A DNA stretch of 7,049 nucleotides from an uncultured Oscillospiraceae bacterium. Its GTDB lineage: Bacteria; Bacillota; Clostridia; Oscillospirales; Acutalibacteraceae. Shown here one piece after another: positions 4,999 through 7,049 of this stretch. The translations under genes were made by a program, and so were the position numbers. The notes under the pieces are model-generated. The model saw only the letters and a list, made by a program, of their open reading frames with translations, had not been told where the DNA came from and ran no database searches. The stretch is from the NCBI GenBank assembly GCA_900545625.1, contig UQZS01000075.1, forward strand, positions 1 to 7,049, written 5' to 3'. Within the stretch, counting starts at the first letter, position 1; every line of letters starts with the position of its first letter.

Positions 4999-6869
4999 CA
5001 ATACCCCTCCTTGGCAAGGTAAATAAGCAAAACGGAAATGTCGGCGGGGGAGACGCCGCTGATGCGCGACGCCTGCCCGACGTTCTGCGGGCGCGCCTTG
5101 CCGAGCTTTTCGCGCGCTTCGAGCCGTAACCCCTCGATCGTATCGTATCGGATGCCGTCGGGGATGCGTTTGCCCTCCAGGCGGCGCATTTCGCGCACCT
5201 GCGCCTCCTGGCGGCGGATGTAGCCCTCGTATTTGAGTTCGATCTCCACCTGCTCGAACACCGCTTTCGGCAGGTCGGGGCGCGTCGGGTCGAAGGGCGC
5301 GAGCGCGTCGTAGTCAAGCTGCGGGCGGCGTAAAAGCTCCGCCAATTTAATGCCCGTTTTCATCGGCGATGTTTCACGTGAAACAAGCAGCGCCTGTAAT
5401 TCATCGCTCGGCGGTATGGTCGTCTCCTCGGCGCGGCATCGTTCGGCTTCGATCTGTGCGGATTTTTTAAGAAAGCGATCATATTTTTCGTCCGAGACCA
5501 GCCCGATCTCATGACCCATGGGTGTCAGGCGCAGATCGGCGTTGTCCTGCCGCAGCAAAAGGCGGTATTCCGAGCGCGAGGTCATCATGCGGTAGGGGTC
5601 GGCGCAGCCCTTGGTCACAAGGTCATCAATAAGCGTACCGATATACGATGTGGCGCGGTCGAGCACGAAAGGGTCTTTCCCCTGCACCTTGCGCGCGGCG
5701 TTGATGCCGGCGATCAGTCCCTGCGCCGCCGCCTCCTCGTAGCCGGACGAGCCGTTGAACTGCCCCGCGCCGAACAAGCCCTCCAAATCTAAAAATTCCA
5801 GTGACGGCGAGAGTGCGAGCGGGTCTACGCAGTCGTATTCGATCGCGTAGGCGGTGCGCATGATCTCCACGTGCTCCAAGCCGGGAATGGTGCGCAGGAA
5901 CTGCAGCTGCACGGCTTCGGGGAGCGACGAGGACATCCCCTGCAAATACATTTCCTCGGTATCTAAGCCGCAGGGCTCGACAAACAGCTGGTGGCGCTCC
6001 TTATCGGGAAAGCGCATGACCTTATCCTCAAAGCTGGGGCAGTAGCGCGGCCCCACGCCGTGGATCTTGCCGCCGTAGAGGGGGGAGGAGTCGATATTGT
6101 CGAGAATGACCTGCTTGGTCGCGTCGTTCGTGTAGGTGATATAGCAATCCGCCTTGTTTTCGGGCGGGGTCTCGGTGTCAAAGGAAAAGGGCACGGTCGC
6201 TTCGTCGCCCTTTTGCACCTCCATCACGGAAAAATCCACGCTGCGGCGGTTGACGCGCGCGGGCGTACCCGTTTTAAAGCGGCGCAGGGGAATATGCAGT
6301 CGCTTGAGCGCTGCGGAAAGCGCCGTCGCGGGGAACATACCGTCCGGGCCGCTCTCATAGGAAACATCGCCGATGTAGATGCGCCCGCCGAGGAACGTGC
6401 CCGTCGCAAGCACGACGCATTTCGCCGAGTAAATGGCTTCAAGCCGCGTTTTGAGCGTCCAAAGCCCGCCGTCGTCGCGGTACAGGTCAACGATCTCCGC
6501 CTGCCGCACGTCCAGCCGCGCCTGGCGTTCGAGCGCGTGTTTCATGTATTTTGCATATTCGCGGCGGTCGATCTGCGCGCGCAGGGAGTGCACCGCCGGG
6601 CCTTTGCCGCGGTTGAGCATGCGCGACTGGATCTCGGTCTTGTCCGCCGCCCTGCCCATCTCGCCGCCGAGCGCGTCGATCTCGCGCACAAGATGGCCTT
6701 TCGACGTGCCGCCGATGGAGGGGTTGCAGGGCATGTTGCCGATCCAGTCAAGGTTGATGGTGAACACCCCGACCGTGCAGCCGAGCCGCGCGGCGGCAAG
6801 GCCCGCTTCAATGCCCGCGTGCCCCGCGCCGATAACGGCAACGTCATATTGTTTTGCAAAATAGTCCAT
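4998..6869 (-). CDS. mnmG: tRNA uridine-5-carboxymethylaminomethyl modification enzyme MnmG (GidA)
   Basis: 623 residues, full family length. With MnmE it installs the carboxymethylaminomethyl group on wobble U34 of certain tRNAs, using FAD, NADH, methylene-tetrahydrofolate and glycine. Seen: FAD dinucleotide fold VIGAGHAGIEAG (12-23); the family signature NPSIGGTSKGHLVREIDALG (49-68); ATGTFLGGR; KTGTPARV; YCPSFEDKVMRFPDKERHQ; EPCGLDTEEMYLQGMSSSLP; GLFGAGQFNGSSGYEEAAAQ; and the C-terminal RISGVSPADISVLL, which in the family contributes to MnmE and tRNA binding. The ATG at 6869 has AAGGGAA 7 nt upstream. mnmE, its usual upstream partner, would lie beyond the window. A perfect parS lies in codons 495-500. 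Just upstream of the ribosome site begins a repeat element, so the promoter is not evident. Confidence 0.99.
   Translation of the reverse strand: MDYFAKQYDVAVIGAGHAGIEAGLAAARLGCTVGVFTINLDWIGNMPCNPSIGGTSKGHLVREIDALGGEMGRAADKTEIQSRMLNRGKGPAVHSLRAQIDRREYAKYMKHALERQARLDVRQAEIVDLYRDDGGLWTLKTRLEAIYSAKCVVLATGTFLGGRIYIGDVSYESGPDGMFPATALSAALKRLHIPLRRFKTGTPARVNRRSVDFSVMEVQKGDEATVPFSFDTETPPENKADCYITYTNDATKQVILDNIDSSPLYGGKIHGVGPRYCPSFEDKVMRFPDKERHQLFVEPCGLDTEEMYLQGMSSSLPEAVQLQFLRTIPGLEHVEIMRTAYAIEYDCVDPLALSPSLEFLDLEGLFGAGQFNGSSGYEEAAAQGLIAGINAARKVQGKDPFVLDRATSYIGTLIDDLVTKGCADPYRMMTSRSEYRLLLRQDNADLRLTPMGHEIGLVSDEKYDRFLKKSAQIEAERCRAEETTIPPSDELQALLVSRETSPMKTGIKLAELLRRPQLDYDALAPFDPTRPDLPKAVFEQVEIELKYEGYIRRQEAQVREMRRLEGKRIPDGIRYDTIEGLRLEAREKLGKARPQNVGQASRISGVSPADISVLLIYLAKEGY
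5006..5012 (-). promoter_or_regulatory. Ribosome binding site of rsmG inside mnmG
   Basis: Perfect AAGGAGG on the minus strand within the last codons of mnmG. The spacing of 7 nt to the ATG at 4998, against 4 nt to the TTG at 5001, decides the start. Confidence 0.85.
5370..5385. other. parS: Perfect parS site inside mnmG
   Basis: TGTTTCACGTGAAACA matches the 16-bp consensus palindrome at every position. It encodes VSRET (residues 496-500) of MnmG, in a stretch before SPMKTGIKL. It is about 2.9 kb from the second site at 2414 and about 4.8 kb upstream of the parB start. Known: bacterial parS sites often lie inside genes near the origin. ParB loading here is inferred. Confidence 0.96.
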
Positions 6870-6876
6870 AGTTATG

Positions 6877-6883
6877 TTCCCTT
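6877..6883 (-). promoter_or_regulatory. Ribosome binding site of mnmG
   Basis: AAGGGAA on the minus strand, 7 nt before the ATG. It is only one base away from heptad tract 6 (starts at 6885), so nearly the whole native upstream region has been replaced or pushed away by the repeat. Confidence 0.6.
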
Positions 6884-6884
6884 A

Positions 6885-7049
6885 TCAGAATACAGAATAC
6901 AGAATACAGAGGTTAGATGTCAGAAGCGATACAGGCGGTTTTCTGCGAAAGTGCGGCTGCGTGGATGAAAATAACAGTCACGCGTAATGGCGGTGATTCC
7001 CCTGTTAGGGGAAATGTCCGCGGAAGCGGACAAAAGGGTGCCCGTTTTC
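6885..7049 (-). repeat. Mosaic repeat element, copy E5 (minus strand), with heptad tract 6; open at window edge
   Basis: Minus strand order: CCCTTTTGTC; stem GTCCGC/GCGGAC with TTCC loop (7031-7016); stem TTCCCCT/AGGGGAA with 3-base loop (7013-6997); ATCACCGCC; stem GCGTG/CACGC around the stretch ending near 6957; leader CGCAGCCGC, AAAACCGCCTG; then six 7-base units (6926-6885), in plus-strand form TCAGA, ACAGA (three times), TTAGA, TCAGA plus two variable bases. It is the counterpart of copy E3. The element touches the mnmG ribosome site and probably extends past the window. Confidence 0.75.

Noticed and set aside
5991..6968. 325-codon plus-strand frame opposite mnmG
   Set aside because: Antisense shadow of a highly conserved gene, rich in Arg, Ala, His and Val, with no family resemblance.

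Overview
The window is a chromosome-partition and tRNA/rRNA-modification locus of the kind found beside the replication origin in Bacillota. All six recognisable genes lie on the minus strand. In transcription order they are mnmG (gidA), rsmG (gidB), a Noc-type ParB paralogue, soj (parA), a small lipoprotein gene and spo0J (parB, cut by the left edge). This is the Bacillus/Clostridium order gidA-gidB-noc-soj-spo0J with one extra gene. GC-rich coding (judged by eye, not counted), a noc paralogue and a lipoprotein signal suggest a GC-rich member of class Clostridia, possibly Oscillospiraceae-like. The family guess is inference.

Layout from right to left. 6870-7049 is non-coding and holds a repeat element touching the mnmG leader. 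mnmG (4998-6869) carries a perfect parS site inside its coding sequence. rsmG (4285-4998) overlaps the mnmG stop by one base. 4092-4284 holds a GC-rich terminator-like hairpin and the noc leader. noc is at 3261-4091. 2035-3260 is a 1.2 kb stretch without a credible gene. It contains the soj promoter, a near-perfect parS site and at least five copies or parts of a mosaic, hairpin-rich repeat ending in tracts of a degenerate 7-bp unit. soj (1267-2034), the lipoprotein gene (631-1245) and spo0J (1-601) are separated by only 21 and 29 nt and look like one operon driven from about 2141.

How they work together. Spo0J should load on the two parS sites as a CTP-dependent clamp, and Soj, a deviant Walker-A ATPase, should act on it to segregate origins. 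The Noc paralogue would bind its own sites and couple nucleoid position to division. MnmG and RsmG are housekeeping RNA-modification enzymes. The most unusual items are the mosaic repeat family with conserved architecture and heptad tails, the lipoprotein gene between soj and spo0J, and a Noc with altered specificity residues and no obvious membrane-targeting helix.
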